Program-made: the position numbers and the translations under genes | Shown: positions 54,370 to 63,383 of the stretch, in pieces | Layout: every line of letters begins with the position of its first letter | Numbering within the stretch: the stretch's first letter is position 1 | DNA from: Amycolatopsis balhimycina FH 1894 | GTDB lineage: Bacteria > Actinomycetota > Actinomycetes > Mycobacteriales > Pseudonocardiaceae | Length of the DNA: 64,000 nt | Assembly (NCBI RefSeq): GCF_000384295.1 | Contig: NZ_KB913037.1 | Location: 10,367,508 to 10,431,507 of the forward strand | Reading direction: 5' to 3' | Notes under the pieces: generated by a model | Databases searched by the model: none | The model's input: only the letters and a program-made list of their open reading frames with translations | What the model was told of the DNA's origin: nothing

Positions 54370-56646
54370 TCAGGCGAGGTCGAAGCGGTCGAGCTCCATG
54401 ACCTTCGTCCACGCCGTGACGAAGTCGGCCACGAACTTCTCGTGGGCGTCTTCGGCGGCGTAGACCTCGGAGAGGGCCCGCAGCTGCGAGTTGGAACCGA
54501 AGACGAGGTCGACCGCGGTGGCGGTCCACTTCAGCTCGTCGGTCGCCACGTCGCGGATCTCGTAGACGTTCTCCGCGGACTCCGACGCCTTCCATCGGGT
54601 GCCCGGCGCGAGCAGGTTGGCGAAGAAGTCGTTGGTGAGCACGCCCGGCTTGTCGGTGAGCACACCGTGCGCGGCACCGCCGTGGTTGGTGCCGAGCGAG
54701 CGCAGGCCGCCGACCAGGACGGTCATCTCCGGCGCGGTCAGGTCGAGCAGGTAGGCGCGCTCGACGAGCAGCACCTCCGGCTGCAGCTTCTCGCCGGAGC
54801 GCAGGTAGTTGCGGAACCCGTCGGCGCGCGGCTCGAGCACCTTGAACGAGTCGGTGTCGGTCTGCTCCTGCGAGGCGTCGGTGCGGCCCGGGTGGAACGG
54901 CACGGTCGTCTCGACGCCGGCGTCGCGCGCAGCCTTCTCGACGGCGGCCGAGCCGGCCAGCACGATGAGGTCGGCCAGCGAGATCTTCGCGCCGCCCGCC
55001 TCGTTGAACTCGCGCTGGACGCCCTCGAGGACCTCGAGGACCTTGCCGAGCTGCTCGGGCTGGTTGACCGCCCAGTTGCGCTGCGGCTCCAGCCGGATCC
55101 GGGCGCCGTTCGCGCCACCGCGCTTGTCGGTGGAGCGGAAGCTCGCGGCCGACGCCCACGCGGTGCTGACGAGCTCCGCGGTGGTCAGGCCGGACTCCAG
55201 CACCTTCGCCTTGAGGGCCGCGATGTCGGCGTCGCCCACGAGGTCACCCTCGGCGGCGGGCACCGGGTCCTGCCACAGCTGCGGCTCGGCGACCCACGGG
55301 CCGAGGAAGCGGCTGACCGGGCCCATGTCACGGTGCAGCAGCTTGTACCAGGCCTTGGCGAAGGCCAGCGCGAACTCGTCCGGGTTCTCGAGGAAGCGGC
55401 GCGAGATCGGGCCGTAGACCGGGTCGAAGCGCAGCGACAGGTCCGTCGTGAGCATCGTCGGCTTGTGCTTCTTGTTCGGGTCGAACGGGTCCGGGATGAT
55501 CTCCGGGGCGTCCTTGGCGACGTACTGCTTGCCGCCGCCGGGGCTGGTCGTGAGCTCCCACTCGAAGCCGAAGAGGATCTCGAAGAAGCGGTTGCTCCAC
55601 TCGGTCGGCTTGTCGGTCCAGGTGACCTCGAGACCACTGGTGATCGCGTCGGCGCCCTTGCCGGTGCCGTGCGTGCTCAGCCAGCCGAGGCCCTGGGCCT
55701 CGATCGGGGCGCCCTCGGGCTCCGGGCCGACGTGGTCGTCGGCGGTGGACGCGCCGTGGGTCTTGCCGAAGGTGTGGCCGCCGGCGATGAGGGCGACGGT
55801 CTCCTCGTCGTTCATCGCCATCCGGGCGAAGGTCTCCCGGATGAAGTGGGCCGCCGCCTCGAAGTCCGCGCTGCCGCGGGGACCCTCGGGGTTGACGTAG
55901 ATGAGGCCCATCTCGGTCGCGCCGACCTCGGGCGCCATCTCCGCCTCGCTGACGTAGCGCTCGTCGCCCAGCCAGTCGTCCTCCGGGCCCCAGATGACCT
56001 CTTCGGGCTCCCAGACGTCTTCGCGGCCGAAGCCGAAGCCGAAGGTCTTGAAGCCCATCGACTCCAGAGCGACGTTGCCGGCGAGCACGAGCAGGTCGGC
56101 CCACGAGACCTGCTGGCCGTACTTCTGCTTGACCGGCCACAGCAGGCGGCGCGCCTTGTCCAGGTTGGCGTTGTCCGGCCAGCTGTTGAGCGGGGCGAAG
56201 CGCTGGTTGCCGTCACCGGCGCCGCCGCGGCCGTCGTGGATGCGGTAGGTGCCGGCCGCGTGCCAGCTCAGGCGGATCATCAGGCCGCCGTAGTGGCCGA
56301 AGTCGGCGGGCCACCAGTCCTGCGAGGTGGTGAGCACCTCGGTGATGTCGCGCTTGAGGGCCTCGACGTCGAGCTTCGCGAACTCCTTGGCGTAGCTGAA
56401 GTTCTCGCCGAGCGGGTTGCCCTTGGCCGAGTGGGCGTGCAGCACCGACAGGTCGAGCTGGTTGGGCCACCAGTCCTTGTTCGTGCGCGGCCGGCCCCCC
56501 GTCTTCGGCGTCGGGGAGTCGATCGCCGGGTTTTCGCTCTCGCTTCCGTGCGAGGTCACCGAGTCGTGCGCGACCGGGCAACCGGCCGCCGCCTTCTGGT
56601 CCACGCCCTGCGCGCTGGACGGGGCGTTGTCCTGGGTGGAGCTCAT
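54370..56646 (-). CDS. katG: Catalase-peroxidase
   Basis: A 758-residue bifunctional haem enzyme that removes hydrogen peroxide and has peroxidase activity. The N-terminal haem domain has the distal region [19 protein letters not shown] with the Trp of the Met-Tyr-Trp adduct, and the Tyr lies in [10 protein letters not shown]. The loop aligned with M. tuberculosis Ser315 reads [10 protein letters not shown] and keeps the Ser. The C-terminal domain is complete. Its ATG overlaps the furA stop (ATGA), the classic furA-katG operon. Confidence 0.97.
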   Translation of the reverse strand: MSSTQDNAPSSAQGVDQKAAAGCPVAHDSVTSHGSESENPAIDSPTPKTGGRPRTNKDWWPNQLDLSVLHAHSAKGNPLGENFSYAKEFAKLDVEALKRDITEVLTTSQDWWPADFGHYGGLMIRLSWHAAGTYRIHDGRGGAGDGNQRFAPLNSWPDNANLDKARRLLWPVKQKYGQQVSWADLLVLAGNVALESMGFKTFGFGFGREDVWEPEEVIWGPEDDWLGDERYVSEAEMAPEVGATEMGLIYVNPEGPRGSADFEAAAHFIRETFARMAMNDEETVALIAGGHTFGKTHGASTADDHVGPEPEGAPIEAQGLGWLSTHGTGKGADAITSGLEVTWTDKPTEWSNRFFEILFGFEWELTTSPGGGKQYVAKDAPEIIPDPFDPNKKHKPTMLTTDLSLRFDPVYGPISRRFLENPDEFALAFAKAWYKLLHRDMGPVSRFLGPWVAEPQLWQDPVPAAEGDLVGDADIAALKAKVLESGLTTAELVSTAWASAASFRSTDKRGGANGARIRLEPQRNWAVNQPEQLGKVLEVLEGVQREFNEAGGAKISLADLIVLAGSAAVEKAARDAGVETTVPFHPGRTDASQEQTDTDSFKVLEPRADGFRNYLRSGEKLQPEVLLVERAYLLDLTAPEMTVLVGGLRSLGTNHGGAAHGVLTDKPGVLTNDFFANLLAPGTRWKASESAENVYEIRDVATDELKWTATAVDLVFGSNSQLRALSEVYAAEDAHEKFVADFVTAWTKVMELDRFDLA

Positions 56647-57098
56647 TTACTTCCTTCCGGGAGCGGCGAATCATTTCGGGGGCGTGCGGCCGCGCACTCG
56701 GGGCAGGTGCCCCAGTAGACGACCTCCGCCTGGTCGATCACGAAACCGTGGTCGTCCGAGGCGGTCAGACAGGGGGTGTGGCCGACGGCGCAGTCGACAT
56801 CGGCTATCGCCCCGCACGAGCGGCACACGACGTGGTGGTGGTTGTCACCCACCCGTGACTCGTAGCGGGCGTTCGCGCCTGCCGGCTGGATGCGCCGCAC
56901 CAGCCCGGTGTCGGTGAGGGCCCGCAACACGTCGTAGATCGTCTGGTGCGACACCGTCGGGTGCTCGGCCCGTACCAGGTCGATCACCGTTTCGGTGTCG
57001 ACGTGGGGATGGTCGCGCAGTGCGGACAGCACGGCCAGCCGGGGCCGCGTGACCCGCAGCGAGACCGCCCGCAACTGCGCTTCGAAGTCTGACATCAC
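56643..57098 (-). CDS. furA: Fur-family peroxide-responsive repressor FurA
   Basis: A 151-residue Fur-family repressor controlling itself and katG. The winged helix covers residues 1-85 ([15 protein letters not shown] recognition helix). The metal sites are [11 protein letters not shown] and a C-terminal CPEC, giving the two CxxC pairs of the structural zinc site. The start is GTG 57098 or ATG 57095. A promoter at 57104-57132 places the transcription start at about 57097-57098, so the mRNA is probably leaderless and GTG 57098 is favoured. Confidence 0.95.
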   Translation of the reverse strand: MMSDFEAQLRAVSLRVTRPRLAVLSALRDHPHVDTETVIDLVRAEHPTVSHQTIYDVLRALTDTGLVRRIQPAGANARYESRVGDNHHHVVCRSCGAIADVDCAVGHTPCLTASDDHGFVIDQAEVVYWGTCPECAAARPRNDSPLPEGSK

Positions 57099-57103
57099 CA
57101 GGG

Positions 57104-57132
57104 ACCCTAGGGCGTTTTCTGGAATGGGTCAA
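57104..57132 (-). promoter_or_regulatory. furA-katG promoter (sigma-70 type)
   Basis: On the minus strand TTGACC (-35, 57132-57127) and TAGGGT (-10, 57109-57104) are separated by exactly 17 bp. The predicted start falls on the furA GTG, so the transcript lacks a leader. The FurA operator should overlap the A-rich spacer (CCAGAAAACG). Confidence 0.7.
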
Positions 57133-57166
57133 GTTATGGTTCGGGCGGCGCGTCGGGCATCCGGAG

Positions 57167-57196
57167 TTCACGCTGAGTCAGCGGCCTGGCTAGGCT
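57167..57196 (+). promoter_or_regulatory. thyA promoter, probably leaderless
   Basis: TTCACG (-35, 57167-57172) and TAGGCT (-10, 57191-57196) are 18 bp apart. The ATG of thyA is 7 bases after the -10 box and has no ribosome-binding site, which points to a leaderless transcript. Confidence 0.55.
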
Positions 57197-57203
57197 CCCG
57201 GGC

Positions 57204-58001
57204 ATGCCGGACACGCAGTACGAAGACCTCCTCCGCCACGTCCTCGACACGGGTGCCCGCAAGGGCGACCGTACCGGCACGGGCACGCGGTCGATCTTCG
57301 GGCACCAGCTGCGGTACCGCCTGTCCGAGGGTTTTCCGCTGATCACCACGAAGAAAGTCCACTTCCGGTCGATCGCCTACGAGCTGCTGTGGTTCCTGCG
57401 CGGCGACGCGAACGTCGGGTGGCTGCGCGAGCACGGCGTCACGATCTGGGACGAGTGGGCGGCGCCGGACGGTGACCTCGGCCCGGTGTACGGCGTGCAG
57501 TGGCGCTCGTGGCCGACCCCGGACGGTGGGCACGTCGACCAGATCGCCGAGGTACTGCACACGCTGCGGGAAAACCCCGACTCGCGGCGGATCGTCGTGT
57601 CCGCGTGGAACGTCGCCGACATCCCGCGGATGGCGCTGCCGCCGTGCCACGCGTTCTTCCAGTTCTACGTCGCCGACGGTGAGCTGTCCTGCCAGCTGTA
57701 CCAGCGCAGCGCGGACCTGTTCCTCGGCGTGCCGTTCAACATCGCCGGCTACGCGCTGCTGACGCACCTGATCGCCGAGCAGGTGGGGCTCCGCGTCGGC
57801 GACTTCGTCTGGACCGGCGGGGACTGCCACGTCTACGACAACCACGTCGACCAGGTCCGGACGCAGCTCGCCCGCGAGGCGCGGCCGTTCCCCACGCTGA
57901 GCCTGAAGCCGGCGGACAGCCTGTTCGGCTACACCTACGAGCACTTCGCGCTCGACGGCTACGACCCGCACCCGGGCATCAAGGCCCCGGTGGCGGTGTG
58001 A
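57204..58001 (+). CDS. thyA: Thymidylate synthase
   Basis: A 265-residue ThyA that methylates dUMP to dTMP using methylenetetrahydrofolate. The active-site Cys lies in [12 protein letters not shown], and the nucleotide-binding loop is [17 protein letters not shown]. Length is normal and the protein complete. Its GTG-TGA end overlaps the following dihydrofolate reductase start, so the enzyme that uses folate and the one that regenerates it are made together. Confidence 0.97.
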   Translation: MPDTQYEDLLRHVLDTGARKGDRTGTGTRSIFGHQLRYRLSEGFPLITTKKVHFRSIAYELLWFLRGDANVGWLREHGVTIWDEWAAPDGDLGPVYGVQWRSWPTPDGGHVDQIAEVLHTLRENPDSRRIVVSAWNVADIPRMALPPCHAFFQFYVADGELSCQLYQRSADLFLGVPFNIAGYALLTHLIAEQVGLRVGDFVWTGGDCHVYDNHVDQVRTQLAREARPFPTLSLKPADSLFGYTYEHFALDGYDPHPGIKAPVAV

Positions 58002-58453
58002 TCGGGCTCGTCTGGGCGCAGGCGGCGAACGGCGTCATCGGCCGCGACGGCGAGCTCCCGTGGCACCTGCCGGAGGATCTGCGGCACTTCAAGGAGCTGA
58101 CCGCCGGTGCGGCGGTGGTGATGGGACGCCGCACGTGGGAGTCGCTGCCGCCGCGGTTCCGGCCGCTGCCGGGGCGGCGGAACCTGGTGCTTTCGCGGAC
58201 TCCGCAGGAGGGGGCCGAGACGTTCCCGGACCTGGCTCCGGCGCTGGCGGCGGCGGACGACGTCTGGGTGATCGGCGGGGCGGCGGTGTACCGGGCGGCG
58301 CTGCCGTTCGCGGACCGCGTCGTCGTCACCGAGATCCGGGAGTCCTTCGAGGGGGACACGTACGCGCCGGAGGTGGGGCGTCCGGCGGACTCCGTGGGGG
58401 AGTGGCTGGAGTCGTCGGCGGGTCTGCACTACCGCTTCCTGACCTGGGGCTGA
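57998..58453 (+). CDS. folA: Dihydrofolate reductase
   Basis: A 151-residue DHFR that regenerates tetrahydrofolate from the dihydrofolate produced by ThyA. The N-terminal signature [20 protein letters not shown] with [10 protein letters not shown] includes the catalytic acidic residue (Glu in LPEDL). The NADPH motifs are [12 protein letters not shown] and [13 protein letters not shown]. The start is GTG 57998 in a GTGA overlap with thyA. Confidence 0.96.
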   Translation: MIGLVWAQAANGVIGRDGELPWHLPEDLRHFKELTAGAAVVMGRRTWESLPPRFRPLPGRRNLVLSRTPQEGAETFPDLAPALAAADDVWVIGGAAVYRAALPFADRVVVTEIRESFEGDTYAPEVGRPADSVGEWLESSAGLHYRFLTWG

Positions 58454-58467
58454 GCCGGGGCCCGCGC

Positions 58468-61400
58468 TCAGTCGCCGACGTGCACGTGGGCGGCCCAGCG
58501 CGCCGGCACGGCCGGATAGGCGTCCCTCATGTGGCGCAACGTTTCCGTGAGCGCGGAGGCCGCCAGCGGGGTGTCGGCGGGACGGCTCCCGTGCGCGGTC
58601 AGCGCGTCGTAGACCGCCGTGGCCGTTTCGGTGCTGTCGGCGGTGTGCCACAGCGTGCCGATGACGCCGCGGAACCCGGCGAGGTGGAACGCCGAAGCCA
58701 GGTTCAGCGGCTCGTCCAGGAGCGTCCGGTCGGGGCCGGCGGTGTCGCACGCGGACAGGAACGCCAGCTGCGCCCGCGTGGTACGCAGGTCGCGCACGAA
58801 CGACGGCACGAACAGGCCGTGGGCGATCACCAGCCCACCGGTGTCGCGGTGCCGGTCGGAGCCGGCCGCCCGGCCGTGGCAGGCGAAGTGCGCGATCGCG
58901 TGCTCGTGCAGTCCCTGCTTGATCGCGTCCGCGGAGGCGTCCGCGTCGAGGAGCAGGGTGGAGCCGGGCAGCGCCGCGGCCACCGCTTCGGCCTCGGCGC
59001 GGGCGCCCGGCAGCACGGGCACGCCTTCCCGTTCGCCCACACCGACGACGAGCGCGGTGGCGCGGGCGTGGTGCGGCCGGGGCGTCGCGACGGTGTCGGC
59101 CAGCGCGGTGAGCGACGGCGTGTACGAGGAGACGACCCGGTCGAACACCGTCCGGCCGGCCTCTTCGCGGTGCCGTCCCGCGGCGTGCAGCGGCAGCCCC
59201 GCCGCGACGCCGATCGGGCACCACCACAGCCGCGTGTCCGGGATCCGGTCCAGTATCGGGCCCGCCGTGGTGTCCCAGAGCCACTCCAGCACGGCGTGCA
59301 CGTCCAGCTGCGCCTGCTCGCGCCGGTCGAACGAGGACGCCGGGTCTTTCGCGGCGGCGAGCGCCGCCCGCAGCTTCCCGACCTGGGCGCGGACCGTGAC
59401 CTCGCTCAGCTGCCGCAGTGACACGGGTTCGACGGGCAGTCCGCGGTCGCCGGGGACGACGAGCGCGGTACCCGTCGCGCTGACGACCACCGCGGTGTGC
59501 CCGGCCAGGCGCTCGCGCAGGTGCCCGGGATCCGGTGGCCGCAGCAGGTTTTCCAGCCCCGGCACTCCCCGTGCGGTTTCGAGCAGTTCGGCTCGCCGCG
59601 CGGCGAGCCGCCTGATCCGCTCCACGGCCTGAGGCCGCGGGTCCCAGTCCTGGGCGGAGGTCCGGTCCTGGAACTTGACCTCGATGTGGAACGTCAAGTC
59701 GGCGTACGAGTCGGCTTCGTCGAGGTCCGACTCCACCTGGCTGAGCTCGTCGGCGAGTCGCGGCCGGACTTCGCGCAGCTTCGCCCAGCCGCGCCGGATC
59801 CCCCACGCGTCGCCGAACAGCACGGCCCGGCACTGCTCGACCAGCGCCACCGCCCGGTCCAGCTCGCCCGACCGCACGCCGGCGTGCACCACCTGGTCGG
59901 CGAGCCCGTCCACGAGCCGCACGCCGTCGAGTCGTCTGGACCACGGCAGGGCCCGGCTGACCGTCGCCGGAATGGCGGCGATCACGCGTTCCTGCGCGTC
60001 GAGCCACGTCGAGGGGGCCGCCTCGGCGAGCATCGCGGCCTGCGCTTTTTCGGACAGCATCCGTTGCTGCGCGGTGGCGGCCGGGTGCGCCCCGATCGAG
60101 CGGTAGTGGGTGATGGCGAGCTCACGCAGTTCGCCGGCCCGTGGCCCGCCGAACGTGGCGAGCTCCCGAGCCGACCAGGCCAGGGCGAGCGCCCGCACCG
60201 GCCACCAATGGTGGTCCGGCGGCGTTTCGCGGACGGCCTTTTCGGCGAGCTCCAGCGCATCGTCCAGCGCGTCGAGGTGCCCGCAGTGCCGGTACCGCCG
60301 GCCCAGCAGGTCCGCGATCGTGCTCTCGATGCGCGGGTGGTCGGGGTGACCGGCCGGCAGCAACGCGAGCGCGGCCCGGTAGGCCTGTTCGGCCTCGCGG
60401 TACGGCTCCTCGTCCGTCACCTTCATGCTCGTCGCCTGGACCTGCACGGCGGCGGCGTAGTTGTAGAGCATCCCGACGCGGCGCACGTCGTCCGCGGGAA
60501 TGGTGCGCACCGCCTGTGCGCCCGCTTCCACGGCCTTCGCGAACAGTTCGTGGTCCCCGTTCTCGGCCACTCGCCGTGCCGCGGTGGACAACGCCGACCA
60601 GCGCACGGGGAGATTCTCGTCGCCGGGGGGCGTCAACGAGATGGCCTCTTCCCCGAGAGCGACGGCTTCCCGCCCCGCCGCCGGGTTGGCGCCCAGCTCG
60701 TACTGCCGCTCCAGCGCGAACGCGAGGGTACTGAGCCACAGCGCTCGCTCGCCGTCGTCCTGGGCCGGCAGCCGCACCAGGGCGCGGGCCGCGTCCACGG
60801 CGATCTTCGCGTCGTCGGGGGAGCCGGTCTGGACGGCGAAGGTCGACGCGGCGTGGGCGAGCGCCCTGTGCAACCGGGCTTTGCCCGCGTCGCCGGGTGA
60901 CGTGGTGAGCTGCGCTTCGGTGACCGTGTCGTAGGCGAGCCCGATCGCCGCGTGGTCGCCGCCGAGCACCCACAGGTCGCTGTGCCCGCGGTAGAGGTCC
61001 ATCAGCGCGTCCAGCCTGCCCTCGTGGTCCAGCGGCAGGCCGAGCGCGAGCAGCCACGCCTGGTCCCGTCGGTCCAGCAGCACGCCCGGCCCGATGTCCT
61101 GCCGCTTCCGGGCTTCGAGCTTGTCTCGCTGCGCCCGCAGCACATCGGGATCGCGGTGGCAGGTCCGCAGGAACCGCGCGACGTCCGGCCCGATCCGGCT
61201 GCTGACCTCGTGTTCGAGCTGAGCGAGCGCGGGCAGCGCCGCCGTGTCGCCGAAGTCCCGCTCCAGCGCGCCGGCGAGGTCGCGGCACGCGACGAGCGCG
61301 CCCGCCAGGTGGATCGGCGCACCGCCGTTCGCGTAGAGGTCGGCCTCGTACTGGGCGAGTTCGACCACGACGTCGCGCCACACCGGGCTCTCCCGCAGCG

Positions 61401-61998
61401 CCAGCTGGGCGGCGGCCCGGTAGCCGGCGAGCACCTGACCCGGCCGCCGTCCCGCGTTCGCCTGGGCACGGGCGCGGTCGACCAGCCGGCGGGCGCGTTG
61501 CGGGTCGTCCCGGGGCGTACGGGCCACCGCCCAGTCCAGCGCGTTGACCACCCGCTCGGCGTAGCGGTTCGTGCCGTCCAGTTCGTCGAGCCGAAGCAGC
61601 AACCCGGCCTGGTCGACGGTGAGCGCGGCTTTCATCCGCTCGTCGTCCACCGATTCCATCGCCGCGGTGTAGGCGTTCACGAGGGCGACCAGCGCATCGG
61701 TGTCCTGATGGACATCGAACTCGGCCCGTGCCGCCATGAGCTCCCAGTACGGGTCGGAGGAGGTGACCCCGGCGACCGCGAGGTCGGCCCGCTCGCCGGC
61801 CAGGGACGCCCAGACTTCGCGGTCGGCCAGGCCGTCGAACCCGCTCTGTGCGCGGTACCGGTGCCAGTACGCCCGCGCGAGGTACGGCAGCAGGTTCCGC
61901 GGGCACTCCGACGGCGCCGGGAGAGCGGCGGTGAGAAGGGCACCGACGTCACCGGAGTACTCGAAGTTCTCGACCACCGATCGGACGTCGTCGTGCAC
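58468..61998 (-). CDS. TPR-CHAT domain caspase-like protease
   Basis: A 1176-residue cytoplasmic protein. Residues about 1-800 are alpha-helical TPR-like repeats, and residues about 870-1170 form a CHAT (caspase HetF-associated with TPRs) peptidase domain. The catalytic dyad is visible: His in AHFACHGRAAGSD (about residue 1036) and Cys in FLSACDTAGPD (about residue 1082). CHAT proteins act as proteases in bacterial conflict and cell-death systems and need an activator. The ATG at 61998 is divergent, 72 bp from a small cysteine protein gene and a membrane protein gene that could be its partners. Codon use is like the neighbours. Confidence 0.92.
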   Translation of the reverse strand: MHDDVRSVVENFEYSGDVGALLTAALPAPSECPRNLLPYLARAYWHRYRAQSGFDGLADREVWASLAGERADLAVAGVTSSDPYWELMAARAEFDVHQDTDALVALVNAYTAAMESVDDERMKAALTVDQAGLLLRLDELDGTNRYAERVVNALDWAVARTPRDDPQRARRLVDRARAQANAGRRPGQVLAGYRAAAQLALRESPVWRDVVVELAQYEADLYANGGAPIHLAGALVACRDLAGALERDFGDTAALPALAQLEHEVSSRIGPDVARFLRTCHRDPDVLRAQRDKLEARKRQDIGPGVLLDRRDQAWLLALGLPLDHEGRLDALMDLYRGHSDLWVLGGDHAAIGLAYDTVTEAQLTTSPGDAGKARLHRALAHAASTFAVQTGSPDDAKIAVDAARALVRLPAQDDGERALWLSTLAFALERQYELGANPAAGREAVALGEEAISLTPPGDENLPVRWSALSTAARRVAENGDHELFAKAVEAGAQAVRTIPADDVRRVGMLYNYAAAVQVQATSMKVTDEEPYREAEQAYRAALALLPAGHPDHPRIESTIADLLGRRYRHCGHLDALDDALELAEKAVRETPPDHHWWPVRALALAWSARELATFGGPRAGELRELAITHYRSIGAHPAATAQQRMLSEKAQAAMLAEAAPSTWLDAQERVIAAIPATVSRALPWSRRLDGVRLVDGLADQVVHAGVRSGELDRAVALVEQCRAVLFGDAWGIRRGWAKLREVRPRLADELSQVESDLDEADSYADLTFHIEVKFQDRTSAQDWDPRPQAVERIRRLAARRAELLETARGVPGLENLLRPPDPGHLRERLAGHTAVVVSATGTALVVPGDRGLPVEPVSLRQLSEVTVRAQVGKLRAALAAAKDPASSFDRREQAQLDVHAVLEWLWDTTAGPILDRIPDTRLWWCPIGVAAGLPLHAAGRHREEAGRTVFDRVVSSYTPSLTALADTVATPRPHHARATALVVGVGEREGVPVLPGARAEAEAVAAALPGSTLLLDADASADAIKQGLHEHAIAHFACHGRAAGSDRHRDTGGLVIAHGLFVPSFVRDLRTTRAQLAFLSACDTAGPDRTLLDEPLNLASAFHLAGFRGVIGTLWHTADSTETATAVYDALTAHGSRPADTPLAASALTETLRHMRDAYPAVPARWAAHVHVGD

Positions 61999-62070
61999 GC
62001 GCGGCCCCCTGCCCTCTCCGGTTCACGGTAGCGTGTGCGGGTTCGTGGCGAAGGGGGTTCGGAGAGCGGT

Positions 62071-62427
62071 ATGGCACCAACGACCGGTCCGCGTGTCGGC
62101 ATCCTGTGCGAGCAGGCGGGGGAGGCGCTGGCGGACCGTGCCGCGCGGTACGGCGTGGCGGACGTGCTGGCCAGGGTCGTCGCGGCGGCTTCTCGCGGCG
62201 AAGTGGCCGAAGCCGACCTCGATCTGCTCGACAGCGCCTTCGCCCGGCACGGCATCGACCACCTGACGCGGGGGCACCGCAGCTTCGAACCGTGGCCGGG
62301 CGCGCGGAAACTCGTCGCCACCGGGTGGGAGTGCCCGACCGGTGCGTGCCCGCGCGTGGCGACCGGCGAGCAGCCGTCGTGCCGGCTGACCGGGCGGCCG
62401 TTCCGCGAGACCCGGGTCGAGCTGTGA
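62071..62427 (+). CDS. Small cysteine-containing protein next to CHAT gene
   Basis: A 118-residue soluble protein. The first 75 residues are helical; the last part has GWECPTGACPRV and PSCRLTGRPFRE, a C-x4-C-x(n)-C pattern that might bind metal with an additional Cys (GILCEQAG) near residue 13. I do not recognise a named family. Similar short proteins with a CxLTGxPx ending seem to occur beside CHAT genes in actinobacteria, which is recollection rather than proof. The ATG at 62071 follows CGGAGAG. The stop overlaps the next start (GTGA). Confidence 0.75.
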   Translation: MAPTTGPRVGILCEQAGEALADRAARYGVADVLARVVAAASRGEVAEADLDLLDSAFARHGIDHLTRGHRSFEPWPGARKLVATGWECPTGACPRVATGEQPSCRLTGRPFRETRVEL

Positions 62428-63296
62428 ACGCTTTCCTCACCGAGCTCGGCAAGAACCTGGCCGGTCGCTGGGCCGCCGCGCTCGCGGTGCCCGCCGCGGT
62501 GTTCGTGGCCGTCACGGTGGTGGCGGTCGTGCTCGGGCCCGCGCACGCGCTCGACTTCGCGTTGCTGCGTACCCGGGTGACGACGGTGTCCACGGGCCCG
62601 GCCCTGGTGTGGGCCGCGGCGGGGTTCCTCGCCGCGACCACGCTCGCCGGCCTGGCCGTGACCGCGCTGGGCGGCGTCGTGACCGCGGCGTGGGGCGCGC
62701 CGGGCACCGGCCCCGGCCGGCCGTTCACCGCGCTGCGCCGCCGACGCTGGCGCCGGGCGGCGGCCAAGGCGGACACCGCGGTCGAGGCGGTGCTGGCCGA
62801 TCGCGAAAACCGCCGTGCCAAGGCCGAAGCGCGTCGATCGGTGCTGCGCCGCGACGCGATCTCCGAGATCGAGCCGGACGCGCCGACGTGGGCGGGCGAC
62901 CGGTTGCGCGCGGTGGCCGTCCGCGTCCGCCGCGGCACCGGCCTCGACCTGACCACGACGTGGCCGCGGCTGTGGCTGGTACTGCCGGACGCAGTGCGGA
63001 CGGAGGTGACGACGGTCCAGGACCGGTGCGCCTCGGCGGCCCGCACGCCGGTGTGGGGCCTGGCCTACCTGGCCGTCGGCGCGTACTGGTGGCCCGCGCT
63101 CGTGCCGGGGCTCGGGCTGCTGCTGGTTTCGCGGCGGCGGATCCGCCGCTCGGTCGGGGTGTACGCCGACCTCGTCGAGGCGGCGGTCGACCTGCACGGG
63201 CGCGATGTCGCCGACCGCCTGGGGTTCGAACTGGCGGGACCGTTGACGCCCGAGGTGGGGGAGCAGGTCACCGAGGCACTTCGGAAGCGAGCCTAG
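62424..63296 (+). CDS. Membrane protein with coiled central region, CHAT neighbour
   Basis: A 290-residue protein with two N-terminal transmembrane helices (about residues 15-40 and 55-85), a basic helical cytoplasmic section (about 95-205, RRRRWRRAAAKAD) and a membrane re-entry (about 212-240; WGLAYLAVGAYWWPALVPGLGLLLV). The start is GTG in an overlap with the small cysteine protein gene, so both are coupled. No family is recognised. It may anchor or sense for the divergent CHAT protease; a pore role is speculative. Confidence 0.78.
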   Translation: MNAFLTELGKNLAGRWAAALAVPAAVFVAVTVVAVVLGPAHALDFALLRTRVTTVSTGPALVWAAAGFLAATTLAGLAVTALGGVVTAAWGAPGTGPGRPFTALRRRRWRRAAAKADTAVEAVLADRENRRAKAEARRSVLRRDAISEIEPDAPTWAGDRLRAVAVRVRRGTGLDLTTTWPRLWLVLPDAVRTEVTTVQDRCASAARTPVWGLAYLAVGAYWWPALVPGLGLLLVSRRRIRRSVGVYADLVEAAVDLHGRDVADRLGFELAGPLTPEVGEQVTEALRKRA

Positions 63297-63336
63297 GACC
63301 GTTGCGGAACCGGGTGGCGACGCTATACGGTTGGCG

Positions 63337-63356
63337 AACTAGAACACGTTATAGTT
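63337..63356. promoter_or_regulatory. KstR-type operator
   Basis: The core TAGAACACGTTATA (63340-63353) fits TnnAACnnGTTnnA, the site of KstR, the TetR-family repressor of cholesterol catabolism in mycobacteria and rhodococci. Flanking AACTA/TAGTT extends it to a 20-bp imperfect palindrome. It lies 27 bases before the start codon of the GMC oxidoreductase gene. Confidence 0.75.
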
Positions 63357-63383
63357 TGTCGGGCCGGTCACCGAGGAGCGGAC

